NCBI GenBank assembly: GCA_002118135.1
Contig: BDIU01000227.1
Coordinates: forward strand, 54,974-118,973
Direction of reading: 5' to 3'
Length of the DNA: 64,000 nt
From: Trebouxia sp. TZW2008
Lineage: Eukaryota > Chlorophyta > Trebouxiophyceae > Trebouxiales > Trebouxiaceae
Below the pieces are notes generated by a model, which ran no database searches, was not told the origin of the DNA, and worked only from the letters and a program-made list of their open reading frames with translations. Shown piece after piece: positions 34,801-45,600 of the stretch. The translations under genes were made by a program, and so were the position numbers. Position 1 is the stretch's first letter. Every line of letters starts with the position of its first letter.

Positions 34801-37800
34801 TGTGAACCAGGCTGCTGGGCTGTCAAAGTTGCCGCTGCCAAAACTGCCCCTGCCAAAAGCTGGTGCCTGTAACAAGCAACATGACATAACTGATAAAATG
34901 GACAGAAACTTTGATAATGATGATGGCCTTGGCAATGACACTGCTGGTAAGAGTGATTGTTACATTGGCCAGCATGATGACAGCATTGGGTGCTTAAGGC
35001 TGTATGGACGCAGCTGGTGTGAACCAGGCTGCTGGGCTGTCAATTTTGCGACTGCCAAAACTGCCGCTACCAAGACTGCCGCTGCCAAAAGCTGGGGCCT
35101 GTGACAAGCTTCATGTCAGCAATGATGGCAATTGCACTCGTACTGACAACAAGAATGATTTCTCACTGATGACAGGGGCAATGTTGACATTGGATGTTCT
35201 GATGACAGTAGCAATGACGATGCCAAGGATCACATAAAGAATGATGTAAGACAGCAGGCCTGTATAGTGGCCATGACAACGAAAGCGTAGGGAAGATGAT
35301 TTTTGCCTGCCACAGTATGATCACAATGTGGCGGCTGCAAGTATCATTTGCTGCGCTAACGTTGGGCAGTGCGCACATGATGCTGAAAGGCAAAGCTCAG
35401 ATATTGTGCTCATATTGTGCTACATACCTGTAATGGGGAACCAAAAGGGGCATGCCGCTGAGCAGAGCCCTGGGCGGAGCCAGCTAGAAAGGGAGAGCCA
35501 AAAGGAGCCTGTGGGAAGGGTGACTGGAATGGGGCTTGGGGGTCTGAGGTGGATGCTGCAGTCTGGGGAACTTGTGGAGAAGATGAGGGCTTCCTAAAAG
35601 CTTGAAATCCATCTGGAGACTGTGCATTGCTAGCAGGGCTTGCTAAAGGTCCTCCTGCAGGCGTGACAAAAAGGTCATCACTGATGCTGCTGCATGGCTT
35701 TGATGGCATGCAGGTGCTATGTATGCAGAATAATATCATGTAAACAAATAGAAGCCTGGCAGCTTTGCATGGTCTGCCTGCTGGGCCTACATACTGCAAC
35801 CCTGCAGAAGCTGCTGTTTAAGCAATTGAACATGTCATTTTTCTGTAACTTCACTTTGTTCAATTGTCAAGGAACGCATACATGAAGACAAAATACGCAT
35901 GCAGTGAGACATTGCAAGGCTTGTCGTCCTACTTTGCTGATGTGTAGAGGCTGCAGCTGTGTAGCAAATGCATGCACACATGTGTTGTTTGTTCTCATGA
36001 GCAACCCAGACTTTTTATTGAAGCTGCACCCCTGTAAGTTCCCCAACTTGAGCACATGCTGACCGCTCATGATAGCAAAGCTATTCAAATGGCAACAATG
36101 CTACAGGAACCCAGGCCTTACTTGGCCAGAGACATCCTGGGCTTTGGCAATCAGCAGAAGTTGCACACGCTCACCTGCAATGCTGTTTGACAGACTCCTT
36201 CTGATGTATTGCCTCTGCTCAGGTGATACATCAAGCTGAGCAGCTGATTCAGCAGCAGCAGCAGCAGCATCAGGAGCAGCAGCAGCTGCAGCTTCAGCGT
36301 GAGCATCAGCATGTTTGCCGTTTGCTGGTAGCATCAGATCAGCAGGGTTCTCAGATTGGTCCAGGGCCCCAATGACATTGGTCTGCAGCCCATCCTGCAG
36401 GCCTGCAAGCGTGGCATGTGATTTTTTCATTGCATTCGGTCAAATCGCATGCTAGGCAGGCTCAGCAGGCTCAGCTAGATACATACTGGAGCAATCAACT
36501 GTCTCCGACCACTCTGGTCCTGTGCTAACCTGAATCATTTATGTTGGATATGGAGGGTGCAGAGACCTTTGTACACAGTTGACGACAGACTGTCTCTGGA
36601 TCTACACATGACCTTCGTACCTGGTAAATGCCCAAACACATGCTTGCCATGGAACCACGCAATTGCAAAGATGGTGTTTGTCTATGTTGACCATAGCTAG
36701 TGCATAGCACCGTGCATTAAGCTTGATCTGGCGCATGTTGCCCGGGTTGGTGAACTCTTCCATTGCACAGGCTGTCAGCACCTCAGAAAGGGTAACAGCA
36801 TTTTGATTATGGCGGTAGGTGCAGGATTGTCAAGTGCAAAGAGAGGGCGACGACATCAGCTGCATAGAGCAGCAACTTGCCTAGGCAACAGGTATCATGA
36901 GGGTGCACAGGTTTGAGTGTACGATGTTACTATGCAGACCAATTTTTTGGGCATGCAGGCAATCATCCGTCCCACATGTCACACAACAGGAACAATGGCA
37001 TCAGCTGCAGAAGATTGGGATTAAACCCTCACCTGTGTCACGTCAGTCCCCAACAAAGGCAGTGATGTCAGCTGCAGAATGCAATCATGCAATTAACCAG
37101 TGAATCACCATACTCTCCATTCCAGCAATTGATACTGTTGAAGTCTTGCGTATCAGGTGTCACATATCCTCGCCACATATTGCATATTCCACAAGGTGCA
37201 CTGCATCCTGGTGATCAATAATTTCAACTACTACGTATTGCGTATTATGCATTGGGTATTGAGTATTACGTATGGTGATTCACTGCAATTAAACTTCATG
37301 CGTTGTTTGAGTGTCCAACAAAGACAACTCCATCAGCTGCAGCATGCATTCAGGCAATTGACCCTCACTTGTGTCAGTGTGTCAGTGACTTTGGGGAACG
37401 CGTCTTATACAGCTCGTATTCGATTGCACCTGTCTCTTTGTTGATATGGTCTCCAACACAGCATCAGTGCAAGTCAATGCACAGAGAAGACCAAGTGCCT
37501 TGTTGGCGTCAACTCACGACTGCTCCCTCAATAACAGCTGAGCAGACAAAATTCCTCTCAATTGTCTGCTCAACTGTGATTGAGAAAGCAGTTGTGAGTT
37601 GAGGCCGACGAGGCCAACAAGGCACTCTGTCTTCTCCATGCATTCACTTGCAGGTACAACTACCAGCGCTTTAGAAACCAGCAGTCCCCCAGTTGCAGCA
37701 TGCACATTCAGGCAATTGACCCTCACTTGTGCCATTCGACTCCCCAGCAAAGCTCCAAAGGCCAACTTTGGAGCCACACATGCTGCATGCCAGCACCCCT

Positions 37801-39305
37801 TCTTGCATCTGACAAGCACCTTCACCTGGCCCTGCTGCTGACTGCGGGCTGCTGCCAATCACAGCCAAGGCTCTCAGCTGAAAAGCGTCCCACCCACATG
37901 CTGCTATGACACAAGCCCGCTTCACAAAAGCATCACTGCCTTGCTCTGCACCAAAGCTTGAAACCTGAGCAGTTACAACCAATAGCAATGTTTATTGCAA
38001 TGACGGTTCTGTTCATGTGTTGAGAAGCAAGGTGTGCTCTGACTTTCTGAGTTGCTCATGTCATGCATTGTTGAGATTGCCTAGTTGCTGACATGAACAT
38101 CCAAAAGAACAGACTCAATCTCTGAGCAGGTCATTGCAATAATGAATAAGTTTTGTCAGCTGCTGTCTAGCTAAGCATGGTGGGTCATGCAGACAAATCA
38201 CCTGCAAGTCCTTGAGTCAAGTCTTTGACAGACTCATGCTGATCTGAAGTCCTGAGCTGCATAGGTGAGAAAGACTTGGCTTGCAGCTGCTGTTGACACA
38301 CATTGCCTACATCCTGCCTGCATATACAGTGCAACATTGTTGCGGCAGTCAGAGCTGTGAACCTGCCATGCATTCAGCTACAGTACAGACAGTCTATATG
38401 GCGTCTCTAGTAGAGTTTGAACTGTATCCTGTGGCAGTCCTGTGGCTCTCTGAAAGGACATTAAATGTAAACAGTATTACATCACGGTGATGGGGAAAAG
38501 CTTCATGCTCGTCGTGACAGTACAGACTAGGCCTGGTCTAGGGACATTTAATACAAGGACACTGGCTGTAAGGACAGTGCAATTGGGGCACCATGACCTC
38601 CATTGAGTCTGCAGGGTCACTTCTCACCCAGTGTAGTCATTGGGAACAAATGCAGTCATTGCAGCAAGAAAGTCTTGTACCTGTGTGACTGTTCCAATTT
38701 GCCGAATGCCTCCTGACTAAGAGCAGGCAGCTGCGTGAGAGTGTCTACATGTGCATAGCGCTGCTCAAAGTCAGAGTAGACATCTCGTGGTGGTAGCTTA
38801 GGGAACTTGCCAAGCTTGGCATCACAGACTGTGTCACGCCAAGGACAGGATTCTGTGTGTCCTGATACAAGTCTGTCTGCATACTCCTTGGAAGCCTGTA
38901 AAGGATGTTTGGCTGAGCGTCTACAAAAGTTGGAGTTTCATCAAGGCTTGCTGAAGTCAAGGCTGACCATGTGGGTGTGTTACCTTGCACACTTGCTGGT
39001 AAGACCATTTTGGCCTGATAGGCAGATCCAAAAACTCGGCGCAGAACTGCACCAGACGTGGCAAATTTAGCTCTCCTACAAGAAAGCTTCGTTTACCAGC
39101 GCCACGATCGTACCTCGCACTTGAGGGTGTCCGGGCCTACATTGATCCAGCCGTAGCGGGCGCAGGTGACAGCGTTGATCTGCAAGGGCTTGCCAAACCA
39201 CGTTCTAGGCTTGTAGGTCTTGAGCCTATTCAACAGGTCCTTCTGCTCCCACGGCCGATACCGCGCGGGCTGCTGGTCTGTCGACAGTGCCGACAACGAC
39301 ATCAT
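31883..39305 (-). CDS. ZC3HC1: C3HC zinc-finger (NIPA/ZC3HC1-like) protein with FG-repeat insert
   Basis: Exons: 39305-39114 (ATG; YRPWEQKDLLNRLKTYKP, INAVTCARYGWINVG), about 39046-38991 (KCEFCAEF), 38920-38681 (SGHTESCPW, the His/Cys ligands), 38251-38202, 37945-37727 (ACGWDAF, ACSMCGSKVGLWSF), 36402-36122, 35697-35428, 34866-34623, 33655-33443, 32859-32379, 32018-31883 (SFCPWVDIN, CGWQWYL; TGA); about 793 aa. This is the bipartite NIPA fold: the second half is split between CGSKVGLWSF and FDPLKSHKSFCPW. The roughly 450-residue insert carries FGTP, FGSP, FGSA motifs and a basic SGSKRKR signal. Human ZC3HC1 and yeast Pml39 sit at the nuclear basket, which fits an FG-rich insert. The second exon's donor and the 35697 acceptor are weak. 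Confidence 0.85.
34010..34150 (-). repeat. Dispersed repeat family A, copy 4
   Basis: Inverted copy: on the minus strand 'gctccagtacgtacctagctgggcctg', then 'gctagcatgca'-like and 'atgaatg'. Intronic in the C3HC-FG gene. Confidence 0.65.
34240..35105 (-). repeat. Copies of an FG exon on both sides
   Basis: The start of exon 34866-34623 (minus: acag/GCACCAGCTTTTGGCAG) has an upstream copy beginning at about 35101 that encodes PAFGSGSLGSGSFGS and then stops after AASIQP. The exon end recurs downstream at about 34520-34400 and 34360-34240 in decayed form. Confidence 0.85.
36430..36700 (-). repeat. Dispersed repeat family A, copy 5
   Basis: Minus-strand order matches copies 2 and 6: 'ttaccaggt.cgaagg', 'caactgtgtacaaaggtctctgcaccctcc', 'aacataaatgattcaggttagcacaggacc', 'ggagacagttgattgctcc', 'gctgagcctgcctagca'. 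Intronic in the C3HC-FG gene. Confidence 0.75.
36950..37440 (-). repeat. Decayed downstream copies of the VGLWSF exon junction
   Basis: The donor side of exon 37945-37727 (minus: GGGGAGTCGAATGGCACAA/gtgagggtcaattgcctgaatg) recurs at about 37420-37340 and 37080-36960 with substitutions. Exons and adjacent intron are copied together. Confidence 0.7.
38555..38610 (-). repeat. Dispersed repeat family B, fragment
   Basis: 'aaggacactggctgtaaggacagtgcaattgg' is the reverse complement of the family B core. Intronic in the C3HC-FG gene. Confidence 0.55.
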
Positions 39306-39865
39306 GTATCGGCTGCGCTGCTGCTGCTTGCGATGGAGGAGGTGGAGGAAGAGCAAAAGATTTTTACGTGCTTCTGCCAAACAAGCACTCTGATCGCATG
39401 TGCCGTAACATGTCTTGTCTAGCAAATTCAATGCAGAACATCCTTAGATCAGTCACCTAGTTTCACGTGAGCTCCACTCTGAAACCATGACAGGCTACAG
39501 CGTTTGCATAGGCGGCGATTTGTTTACAGACCCCCTTGTTTGTGCAACATCTCGAGCTGACCGATCCCTCGTCAGGGCATGGCAAGAACTGCAAGCATAG
39601 CTTTGTTGCAGTGCTGCACTATGGGCAAACTAGATGAACGCTCCGGATTCATTTGTTAAATATAAATGCAATGCACATCTTGCTGCTGGACCAGTCAGGA
39701 CAACGCACATCTTAACTGTGAAGACAGCATAGATTCACAAATGCAGCACCTCAAGATCCAAACGGCTCAACCACACAAGACATGACACAACAGATCAGCC
39801 TGTATAGCTCAACGTATACGTATACATACACCAGCCACAGGACACAGCATGTCATGCCTCCCAGT
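39306..39865. other. Spacer between two minus-strand genes
   Basis: About 0.56 kb with the probable promoter of the C3HC-FG gene and the 3' UTR of the next gene. No motif recognised. Confidence 0.5.
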
Positions 39866-42217
39866 CTAGAATGTGCTCAGGTCGCAACCGCTTTGCTTTT
39901 CCCATTCTCCCTTTAATGTGGAGTTCATGAAGTCCTCCTTGGTCACCATATTTTCTTTGTAGTTTGCCAATGACACGGCATAGAGCTCAGCAAGTCCAAA
40001 CAGGTAAGGGTCAGCCATCCATGCCGCAACGGTCTGCCTGATATTGAGGTGGTAAGCGATCTTCCGGAACACAGCAGCAACCCATTCCCTGCGCTGCTCA
40101 TGGCCCCAAGCATTGTACTCCCTGTGGTCTTCTGGCACACCCTGAAGACCAAAATCAGTTTTTGTGACTGCATAAGGAACGGTCTGAATTGCTGAGCTCT
40201 TCAGCAAACAATTGAGCAGCTACAGACAAGGGTGATGTGCAGATGCTGCGTGCAGCACAGCACTGCTCTTGGCAGAGTTGTGAGATACGCAAGCAGGGCT
40301 GTGCATGGCTGCATCAGCACTGTAAGCCTTGTCATTTAAGCAAGCAGCGCAGGACACATTTTCCCAAAAAAGCCTTTGACTGACAAATGTCAAATGCATC
40401 AGTGAAGAAGCACAGGAATAATCGTGCAATCAGATGTGCACCATGGCTGACGTTGTTGGCATGGCCGTGCCTGCTCAACATTGCATGCAGCGGTTGTTTG
40501 CCATCTGCTTTGTGAGCGCAAACAAGCATATCACCTTGCACTCATACAACGGCTCTAGTCACCAATCAAATGTGTGCATGAGTCAGGACGATGTGCACGT
40601 CCTGATGCCTGTCGGGTCTGACATTGTCTTAGGGGGAAAGGGGGGAAGGGGGAGAGGGGGAGAACAGGGGGAAACTTGCTACACAGTGCATAAGCACACT
40701 CAAGATTGATTTCACCTGTCTTTTGGCCTCCAGTGCAGCATCAGTGCAGGTTGATGCATAGAGAACGCCAAGTAGCTTGGCAACTCCTTCCTGCTCAGCT
40801 GTGATGGGGGGGCACTCAAGTTCAGAAGCACAAATGGTTGCAGCCCCCTCATGGCCAGTACTTGCGTGAGCTGGCTGGCTGTTGCCCTCGCCATGTGCGG
40901 TGTCCTCAGCGTGCTCATCCTGCACATGAACAGCTGATTGCACTGAGAAACTGAGCGAGAAATTCCAATCTGCCTCATGCAGCTCTGTGTGTCAGCAAGC
41001 ATGACCCCTGCAGCGCTACGTATACGACTTGGTGGCCATCCTGACCTTAGCAAACAGAGCATCGGCAAGTCAACGCAGATTAGGCTTTTGTCAGCTTGCA
41101 ATGTGTGAATGACTCTGCACGGCGAGGGGGGGAGGGGGAGGGGAGCAAGGGGTTGAGGGGCACGCTTATGCATCTCACATCTGATTACCCCTCTCTCCTT
41201 GATGATTTTGGCTTCCTATGCAGCACCAATGCGAAGCAATGCATAGAGAACCCCAAGTACCTTGTCGACTCCTATCTGCTCAGCTACAATTTGGGTGCTG
41301 CTTGTTTCAAGAACGCTGGTGATTACAGCCCCCTCATGGCTGATGCTTGTGTGAGCTGGCTGGCTGTTGCCCTCACCATGTGCAGTGTCTCTAGCAGGCG
41401 CGTCCTGTATGAAACCAGCTGACTGCACTGAGACACCAAGTGAGAATTTTCAAGCTGCCTCATGAGTATACTCTGTGCAGCATATGCATCAGCTTATGAG
41501 TGAGTGATGTCACAGATACTCTCATGCCCAAATGTTGGTTCTTGAACTGCCTCATGCAGCTCTGTGTCTCAGCAAGCATTACAGCATGACCACTGCAATC
41601 CCACAGTGCTGCAACTTGATTGCCATCCTGACATGAGAATACACAGCACTGGCAAGTGTGTCAATGCAGATAGAGGTTTACAGGCTTTTGTCAGCCTGCA
41701 GTGTGTTAATGACTCTGTGATTGTTGCTGACAAAACATGTCATTGCATGTCTTGACCAGGAACATGCATTGACGTTGAGTCCTCCCTTGCTCTTTGTTAT
41801 GTAATCATGCTTCAACCGCAATGCAAATCTTGACCTGAACATCTTCCTAGACTGCAAGAGAATTCTCACAAGCACAAGCATCAATGCATAATCACCAGGC
41901 ATTTTCATCTGCTAAGCCTGATGATGCAGTATAAACAGTAACAGTCTGGTCAGGTGTCTGACAGCTTGAGGTGGAAGTGTATGCATTGACTGCACACACT
42001 GTCGTCTTCATGCAGAAGACAACACCTTGCAGGTAGCTGAGGTTGAAGTTAACTGTGTTGCGCACCTCAGCTAGGCGTTCTGCAGCTGCCTTGGTGTCAT
42101 AGTAGCCGGCTGGCAGGACAGGGTAGTCGGGGTGCTCACGAAGCTCGGCATCGCTCAGCTCACTGAAATCCACAAACTCCCAGAAGAAATTGTGAAATGT
42201 TGCTCCATATTGGACTC
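39866..42217 (-). CDS. Unrecognised gene, 3' exons
   Basis: Clearly protein-like exons in a family I do not recognise. Terminal exon about 40222-39866 ends FMNSTLKGEWEKQSG...TF before TAG and includes PEDHREYNAWGHEQRREW and TVAAWMADPYLFGLAELYAV. Upstream are about 40813-40732 (VAKLLGVLYASTCTDAALEA) and about 42217-42030 (GATFHNFFWEFVDFSELSD, EVRNTVNFNLSYLQ). A decayed copy of the second of these lies at 41290-41215, upstream in the sense direction. No signal peptide, membrane helix or catalytic motif is evident. These exons may belong to the same transcription unit as the Tudor-like gene that follows on the same strand; I could not join them. Confidence 0.55.
40629..41165. repeat. Two G-rich tracts in a duplicated intron
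   Basis: Plus-strand runs at 40630-40672 and 41122-41160 consist almost wholly of GGGG/GGAGGGGG blocks, each next to a copy of the duplicated exon region. On the minus, transcribed strand they are C/T-rich. Confidence 0.7.
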
Positions 42218-42394
42218 TGCAAGTTGGGAACAGTTTAGCATTCCAGCTGCAATCTGTCAGGGACGGTGACATGCTATTGGAATAGATTGCATCAGGCGCT
42301 GAATATAGGGTGCTTACCTGATACTATTTGGTTTGCACAATCTGTGCCCATAAAGTGTCTAGTGAACTGACTCCCTTGACGTGCTGTTCAACAA

Positions 42395-42640
42395 TACATT
42401 TCATTCATTCATTCATAACACGTGCTAGGCAGGCTCAGCAGCCCAAGCTAGCTACTGATACGTACTGGATCAATCAATTGTCTCCAATCAATTTGGTCCT
42501 GTGCTAACTTAGATTATCTGTATTGAACATAGAGGGAAGAGGGATACTTGTACACAGTTGTCTGCCAAATTTCTCTGATTTAACCCTAGCCTTCGAACCT
42601 GGTAACTGCTCAAACATACATTGAAAAGGCAGTCTGGCCT
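42395..42640 (-). repeat. Dispersed repeat family A, copy 6
   Basis: The longest inverted copy: minus-strand blocks 'ttaccaggttcgaagg', 'caactgtgtacaagtatccctcttccctc', 'gaccaaattgattggagacaattgattgatcc' and a TGAA-repeat end ('atgaatgaatgaatgaaatg'). Confidence 0.75.
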
Positions 42641-42699
42641 GTGACTGAACCTTATCAACAAAGGGTTGGACAACAATTGCATCAAGGCAAATGACTCTT

Positions 42700-45600
42700 G
42701 CGCACAACAATGACTTAAAAATGTCGTTTTGCTTGTCAATCGCCTTTCAACAAGCTCAAAATGCAGATTCACAAGGTCTTTGTCAAGCACGAAGAGATCA
42801 TCCTTTATCCGCACATAGCCACGTGGCGCTCTTTTCGCGCTCAGGCTTTAATGCCATTAGTGTACAAGGTCTGCAGACTTGGCTTGCAGCGTACAAGTAC
42901 CGACCTGTATGTAGAAGATGTGTTCTGGTTGATCACTTCGCCCTCCCACCAGCCGCCGCTGTGGGGCCACTGCCGCAAGACCTTCAAGCCCTCCAAGCTC
43001 GCTCCCCCGCCTTGCAAGCGGCAGCCCAGGGAGGCAGGCATTGAACCCTGCACCACGAATGCTGCAGATTTGCAATGCAACAAGCTGCAACTCACAGATC
43101 ACAGGACAGGTGTGCACAGATGTGCACGTTGTGCAAAATGCTTGAATTGAGAAACCATAAAAAGGACTCCACGCGTGTGCAAGTTGGCTTGTTTGTAACT
43201 ACAACAACAGAGAAGTTTATGTAAAAGGCACAATAGCGCCTGCCCACAAAGTTGTCAATGCTCTCCCTGCAGTGGAAGTGTGGAAAAGGGTAGCAGATGG
43301 AGCCAGACACAACAGGGTCAAGGGTCAGCTGAGTTGCAGAAGTTGCAGGGTCAGTGGTGTTGGTACTAGATAGGCATGTTGTACAGATCTGAAGCCAGTC
43401 ACACAGCCCAGACTGTGTGGCCGCAGATAGCAGACAGCAACAGGGTACTGATGACTGATGCTCACATGCAAAGCATTTCCAACCCCCAACGGAGCAGGAT
43501 ATCGAAGCCAAAATGCAATCAGAACACACATCCAGGTGTAGTTGAGGCGACGCTATCAAGTCATTTGATTGGACAGGATCTCTGCTGTACTACAAGCTGT
43601 TAGGGTTGCTCGACACTTTGTATGTGAGCATCAGCATGTGATGCAAAAGAAAGTGGATGCATGTGGCCGCACTCAGTCTGCCTGCCCTCTATATACAATT
43701 TGTTGCCTGACCTGGTTGTCATCAGCTGCTGCCATTTTGTCCAGTGCAGCTGTGGCGTCAAACACCTTATTGCCATCGCCCATGTCATTGCCATTGCCTA
43801 AGATATCATGCCTGTGAAGCACCTGAAGCATAGCAAAGACACAGAAATTTATTTGTGGCTGCAGAATCCTATGCCAGCAGGTGCTAGAAGCAAAACAGAA
43901 TGCAGTAGGGCCAGCAGGCACAGCAGGCTAGACTGTGACGAAGGCAAGGTCATGTGTGCAAGGTGTTTGAATGTCTGAAAATATGTTGAAGAACTGTGAC
44001 ACCAGAGTCGCAAGCAGTCATTGTGGATAGGGTGCAGACCATAGACAATTGGGCTTGAGTGTAGTGTTGATTGTGCTGCATTGCGACAACCTGTGGACAA
44101 CCCAAATGGCTCACGCTTTGCCTGCAGAGCTTTCAGCAATCTGCATGCAGCGCTAAGTACCAAGGCTTGATTTCATCAACAATGCCAGCCTCAAATGCTG
44201 TCAATGCTGTTGCCTCCATGTGGGTCACCTCACTACATGCGTTACATCCAGATGACTTGATGCGACATTGCACAGACCGCATTGCGGGCCAGGGGTGCAA
44301 TGCTTGAACATAATTTTTCACCTCTTGAAGGTCCTGTGGAGGCGCCGGGGGCGTGCCAAGCGGCCACTCTGACACCACTTTGTTCTGTGCACACTGGAGC
44401 AGCCGATCATCCCCAACTTTCTGAGATCGACCCACTCATCATGGATCCATTGGCTGAATCTCATATAATACAACCTGCAGGCTGTGACCACCTCAGCATG
44501 GCAGCGTCATCTAGTCACACATCATTCAATTGCCGACATTATGGATGGGCGCAGTGGCAAGCGTCAACAAAGGTGCGGTATTTGGTTTCAGGGTGGTAAG
44601 ACCTTGACAATCGGCACACTTTCAGCATGTGCTGCTCTGGTCTACCAGCATTTGACATGTTCTTTGGCAGTCAGTGTGTAACAGCATGAGAGCTCACCAG
44701 TGCCCACGGCGGGGTTTGAAGCCAAGCACTAGGGCTGGCCACCAGCCAGTAGGCCACTTGACCAGTACCCTCTTGCCCACCAGGCTCAGTCCCAAAGCAT
44801 GCAGCTGGGAACCAAAGGAGGGGGCCGCAGATGCCTGCAACTCAGCCTGAGGGCCCCAAAACAGTTTCAGTGGTATCTTCTTGCAGCGTTTCAGAAGAGA
44901 CACGACCTGGAATGCAATTGTGTGCAATGCAGGATGCATCCATTGAGAAATCGATGCACCAAGGCAAATGCAGCACCAAATGCAGGTCATTTTGTCTGGC
45001 AAAACAGCAGAACAGCTTACCCTTTCACCTGCTGATGGTTGACATGCACTGATTGCCTGACTGGTCCAAGGGACAGCAACATGAGGCACAAGGCACTGCT
45101 CAGTAGTCACCGATACTCTCAAGCATGCAGAATCAATGATGTTGGCACTGGGTAGGCACATCGTACAAGCGTTTGGGACAACGCCAGCCCGTACAAGCTA
45201 CCTGGCTGGCAATGGAGTGCAGTAAATATGGCATTGTTGCTAGGTGCCATCATGCTCAGCAGCAACAAAACAAGCCACGACACATGCAGCTTGAGCTAGC
45301 CATGACATTGTGCAGTACTGCATGTGGCAATCGCACGCACCCCATGTCCTGCTTTACGCAGAAACCTCACTAAGCCATTACATGATTTGTAGAAGCCTGC
45401 AACGTCTGATGTCGCGCTTACCTGCCGCTGACAACCTTGTGATGCTTGTAAGCCTGCAGACAGTGTGTGGTGATTTACGATCAGCAGCAGAGGAGATGCA
45501 CTACTGACCTTATCTGCTTTTGCACGTACTCTTGCACTGGTCCTGGTGGGCTGAGGCACCTCACTGCCAGTAGCCAGCCCAGCAACTGCAGAAGCTTTCA

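Noticed and set aside
36621..36790. Minus-strand frame with HHLCNCVVPW as the NIPA C-terminal motif
   Set aside because: Part of it belongs to a family A repeat also present at 42.4-42.6 kb, and the true SFCPW motif is at 32.0 kb in phase.
44282..44681. Plus-strand frames near 44.3-44.7 kb
   Set aside because: Antisense to the Tudor-like exon 44474-44322, whose splice phases and GWWPA/HDEWVDL pattern are more convincing.
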